A DNA stretch of 64,000 bases from Nostoc sp. UHCC 0702 (lineage in GTDB: Bacteria > Cyanobacteriota > Cyanobacteriia > Cyanobacteriales > Nostocaceae). Below the pieces are notes generated by a model. The model searched no databases. It saw only the letters and a list, made by a program, of their open reading frames with translations, and had not been told where the DNA came from. Position numbers and translations under genes: made by a program. Location: contig CP071065.1 in assembly GCA_017164015.1 (NCBI GenBank), forward strand, positions 4,875,918-4,939,917. Reading direction: 5' to 3'. Shown here one piece after another: positions 61,764 to 64,000 of this stretch. How positions within the stretch are numbered: position 1 is the first letter of the stretch; each line of letters begins with the position of its first letter.

Positions 61764-61823
61764 CCCTGCTCCCCTGCTCCCCTGCTCCCCTGCTCCCCTG
61801 CTCCCCTGCTCCCCTGCTCCCCT
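61764..61823. repeat. CTGCTCCCC tandem repeat
   Basis: About six and a half units of CTGCTCCCC lie directly after the arsR stop codon and before the acr3 upstream region. The remaining part of the 61475-61824 gap holds the two operator candidates. Confidence 0.85.
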
Positions 61824-61824
61824 A

Positions 61825-62151
61825 TTAGGGATTGTCACAGGAGCGGGCAGGCAGTATCTTAGTTAGGCGGCGATAATCGGATAAATATTGCTCTAGGACA
61901 ACGAATTGAGCCAAATTCAGGCTGTAGTAAATCCAGCGTCCCTCTTGGCGCGATCGGACTAAGCCAGCTTCTTTGAGAGTTTTCAGGTGAAAAGACAGTT
62001 TCGACTGATTAACCCCTAAAGTCTCGCACAAGTCACACACACATAATTCTTGCTCTCGCAGCAGTTCCAAAACTTGCAGCCGTAATGGCTCAGAAAGAGC
62101 ATGAAAGCCAGCAACGATCATATCGGAAGTGGGAGTGTAGAGAGAATCCAT
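61825..62151 (-). CDS. arsR: ArsR-family metalloid-responsive repressor
   Basis: A 108-residue winged-helix protein with the metal-binding motif ELCVCDLCE in the recognition region, as in arsenic sensors of the ArsR/SmtB family, followed by LGVNQSKLSFHLKTLKEAGL and RQEGRWIYYSL. Arsenite binding to the cysteines releases it from DNA. ATG 62151 is chosen; a preceding TTG would add one residue. A dyad overlapping the start codon and two upstream of acr3 are likely targets, so it should control both itself and the pump. Confidence 0.94.
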   Translation of the reverse strand: MDSLYTPTSDMIVAGFHALSEPLRLQVLELLREQELCVCDLCETLGVNQSKLSFHLKTLKEAGLVRSRQEGRWIYYSLNLAQFVVLEQYLSDYRRLTKILPARSCDNP

Positions 62152-62165
62152 CAAATTTTATTGAA
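62150..62165 (-). promoter_or_regulatory. Candidate ArsR operator 3 (overlaps arsR start)
   Basis: ATCAAATTTTATTGAA has the same arms and 6-base spacing as the two acr3 sites, with one change in the last base. Its position over the start codon would allow autoregulation. Confidence 0.5.
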
Positions 62166-62265
62166 CTATTTTTCTGATCATACTAAGCTAAATTCAACTT
62201 AGACTTCAATATCCCACTGTTCACAGTCAACAGTCAACAGTCAACAGTCATCAGTCATCAGTATT

Positions 62266-63354
62266 CTATCCAATTTGATACAGCCGAACTTCATAGGAAT
62301 TTAAAAGGGCGCTAAAACTTGCCTGAGTGGATAGGTTAGTGATAGTCTCTTGTTTAATAGCTACTGGTTTACCAGCCAATGCTGAAGTGAGTTTTATAGT
62401 CAAGTTAATCTGATGATGATTTTGATTAACAACTATCAACAAATATTTTGTAGTATTAGGTATGGTAAATAATTTAAATTTGATGTTTGAGTGATTAATT
62501 TGTAGTGAATTTGTTAAGTCTTCTCCTTTAGCGATCGCAGGCAGATAATTTCTCAGCTAAATCAACAACTTTGTTGAGTGCGTTGTGGTAAGATGATACC
62601 CCTTGAAACTCTTGAACTCCCACTTCACAAGGATAACAATCCCACATCAATATATCCATTGCACCCATATAAGGTTTAATTTTATTGATGTCGGCAAAAA
62701 CCAAGGCAATTGGTCTTGATTGATCTTCTTCTTTAATGGCCTGATATAGCCTTTCCAACGAATCCGGAGAGAGTGGTGTAGGTTTTCTAATCTCTGGTTC
62801 ATCATAAGAGGTTGTTTGAAAAGTGTTTCGCTGTGACTTTGGGCACTTTTAGATCCCCCCTAACCCCCCTTAAAAAGGGGGGAACCTGAATCCAAGTCTC
62901 CCTTTTTAAGGGAGATTTAGAGGGATCTAAAACTTTTGATACCAACAAGAGGACTTTTAAAACATCCTCTAAAGATACCAGCCATAGACGGAAGGATGAT
63001 TTTTAAAAGTCTGAACAAAGTCTTTCACCCCGGAAATATTTTCTGATACTACCAACGGACGAGAAATTTCCAGCATAACTTTTATACCTGCTTGATCAGA
63101 AGCATCTAAAAATTCTTCGATTTTTTCCTTTTCAGCTTTTCAACATAAGGCATTAATAAATCAATTTCTTCAGCAGATACCTTGTCTAGCACAGCTATAT
63201 TAGTAATATAGTCATACCAGCCTAAGAAGAAAGGTAAATTTCGCTTGCGAGTTGTAATTGAATAATTCTTGGAATTTCTACTCCAAAGTATGGTAGTGGT
63301 AAAACTTGCGGCGAAACCAGTAATCAAAGCTATAAGTTTACGTCGCTTGAACAT
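62266..63354 (-). pseudogene. Glycoside-hydrolase-like protein, disrupted by a MITE and frameshifts
   Basis: The parts read in order on the minus strand: a signal-anchor start (MFKRRKLIALITGFAASFTT), LPFFLGWYDYITNIAV, FLDASDQAGIKVMLEISRPL, KNHPSVYGWYL, then DEPEIRKPTPLSPDSLERLY, GAMDILMWDCYPCEV and a beta-rich C-terminus ending SYEVRLYQIG. This layout with a YDEPE motif looks like a TIM-barrel hydrolase acting on carbohydrate, exported or membrane-anchored. It is broken by a one-base loss near 63135, a MITE at 62808-62969 and another one-base loss near 62545, both losses in A-runs. Confidence 0.75.
62808..62969. mobile_element. TTA-target MITE inside the glycoside-hydrolase-like gene
   Basis: Inverted ends GAGGTTGTTTGAAAAGT and GAGGATGTTTTAAAAGT (about 15 of 17 match) with TAA duplicated at 62805-62807 and 62970-62972. 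The centre has CCCCCCTTAAAAAGGGGGG-like and CTCCCTTTTTAAGGGAG hairpins. Removal of element and one TAA joins GWYL to YDEPE in frame. Confidence 0.85.
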
Positions 63355-63502
63355 GATAATATAAAAATTTAATATTTACACAGAGAGCTTATTTTATATC
63401 ATGTCTGCAACTATGGAAGCAATCATATGATTGATCAATTGGTCGAGTTTCATTTTGTGCTGTTGGCGTAACTCTTTGAGGGTTGTAGGTGACAACCAAC
63501 TC

Positions 63503-63603
63503 ATACCAATTTCAATAATCTTTGCGACACATGGATTAGCTGTAGGGGCGTACAGCTGTACGCCCCTACAAGGTATCTGTTGCATTCTTTTTCAAATTGG
63601 TAT
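63503..63603. mobile_element. Inverted-repeat element with ATACCAATTT ends
   Basis: Ends ATACCAATTTCAA and TTCAAATTGGTAT are inverted repeats with one mismatch. Between them lies a perfect 30-base palindrome (63541-63570) around GTACAGCTGTAC. It looks like a MITE in the gap before the BMC-type gene. Confidence 0.7.
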
Positions 63604-63687
63604 CAGTTAGCGCTTGAGACAAAGAAAACGTTACACTCATATATTGCATATAACTAACTTTTACCCTCATGACTGGAGAGCAAAACT

Positions 63688-64000
63688 TTGGGAATAGAAC
63701 TACGCAGTTTCGTATTTCTCGACAGCCTGCAACCCCAACATGCAGCATATATAGGAACAGTAGCCCAAGGTTTTTTACCATTACCAGGAGATACATCGTT
63801 ATGGATTGAAATCTCCCCAGGTATTGAAATTAATAAAATTACCGATGTTGCGCTCAAATCTGCTTCTGTTCGTCCTGGAGTACAGGTAGTCGAGCGACTG
63901 TATGGCTTATTAGAAGTTCATTCTGCTTCTCAAGGAGAAACGCGAGCTGCTGGTCAAGCGATTTTGGCGATGTTAGGAGTTAAAAAAGAAGAGTGTCTCA
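63688..64000 (+). CDS. BMC-type shell protein-like gene, 3' end outside window
   Basis: The frame runs off the window. It reads GIELRSFVFLDSLQPQHAAY, then GTVAQGFLPLPGDTSLWIEI and VRPGVQVVERLYGLLEVHSA. This resembles a cyanobacterial bacterial-microcompartment (BMC) domain protein family, which form or accompany carboxysome-like shells; I recall the family but cannot verify it here. The start is TTG 63688 after GGAGAG; an ATG at 63669 is in another frame and leads only to a short product. The remainder must be read from downstream sequence. Confidence 0.6.
   Translation, partial: MGIELRSFVFLDSLQPQHAAYIGTVAQGFLPLPGDTSLWIEISPGIEINKITDVALKSASVRPGVQVVERLYGLLEVHSASQGETRAAGQAILAMLGVKKEECL

Noticed and set aside
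63394..63585. 63-codon minus-strand frame ending near 63394
   Set aside because: The first half is the palindrome of an inverted-repeat element. The second half (LKELRQQHKMKLDQLINHMI) is protein-like but too short to support a gene.
63669..63820. ATG-started frame before the BMC-type gene, suggesting a frameshift
   Set aside because: A TTG at 63688 with a GGAGAG site at the right distance gives the complete expected N-terminus, so no frameshift is needed.

Overview
The window is chromosomal DNA from a filamentous, Nostocales-type cyanobacterium. The evidence is: many GCGATCGC (HIP1) octamers; long arrays of short tandem repeats such as TTTTGAC and CAGTCAA; photosynthesis genes (Ycf3, a high-light-inducible protein with an HLR1 box, CruP); cyanophycinase; an XisH/XisI pair; and many miniature inverted-repeat elements (MITEs). 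No tRNA, rRNA, CRISPR array or complete DDE transposase was recognised.

Layout. 0-6 kb: 3' part of a P-type cation ATPase, an unusual methionine adenosyltransferase paralogue, a hemerythrin-domain protein and DUF2993/DUF2231 proteins. 6-11.5 kb: a glycosyltransferase-like protein, small membrane/DUF proteins, GST, SRAP, ycf3, gatC and a glutathionyl-hydroquinone-reductase-like gene. 11.4-14.2 kb: a dimethylformamidase-like gene bracketed by a copy of the 3' end of the preceding gene. 14-28.8 kb: mostly housekeeping (aroA, thyX, dcd with a 383-residue HNH intein, adk, rph, pgl, an FHA protein, an M50 protease). 29-34.6 kb: pstB-A-C-S and a sulfate-binding protein. 35-39 kb: a repeat-rich accessory segment with a RAYT transposase, its REP-like palindromes, a RAYT-Uma2 chimera and a vapC toxin broken by a MITE. 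39-51 kb: sbcD, cysH, a 34-residue membrane peptide, cydA without cydB, cyanophycinase, a 17-TPR protein and two toxin-antitoxin pairs. 51-56 kb: an orphan histidine kinase divergent from a repeat-built secreted protein, then two genes broken by MITEs. 56-64 kb: cruP, twin membrane proteins, a Rieske protein, an arsenic module (acr3, arsR, three matching dyads), a decayed glycoside-hydrolase-like gene and the start of a BMC-shell-type gene.

The strongest signal that gene calling alone would miss is recent MITE activity. Four genes (vapC, a RelE-type toxin, a cyanobacterial hypothetical and a glycoside-hydrolase-like gene) can each be rejoined precisely by removing an inverted-repeat element and one copy of its short target duplication (CTAG, CTAG, TA, TTA). 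Two other genes use a stop codon lying inside a MITE end or a repeat. A second kind of repeat keeps its hairpin layout while its stem sequences differ between copies, which suggests selection on structure. The best enzymatic lead is the MetK paralogue, in which the catalytic scaffold is kept but four residues that align with the methionine pocket are all changed.
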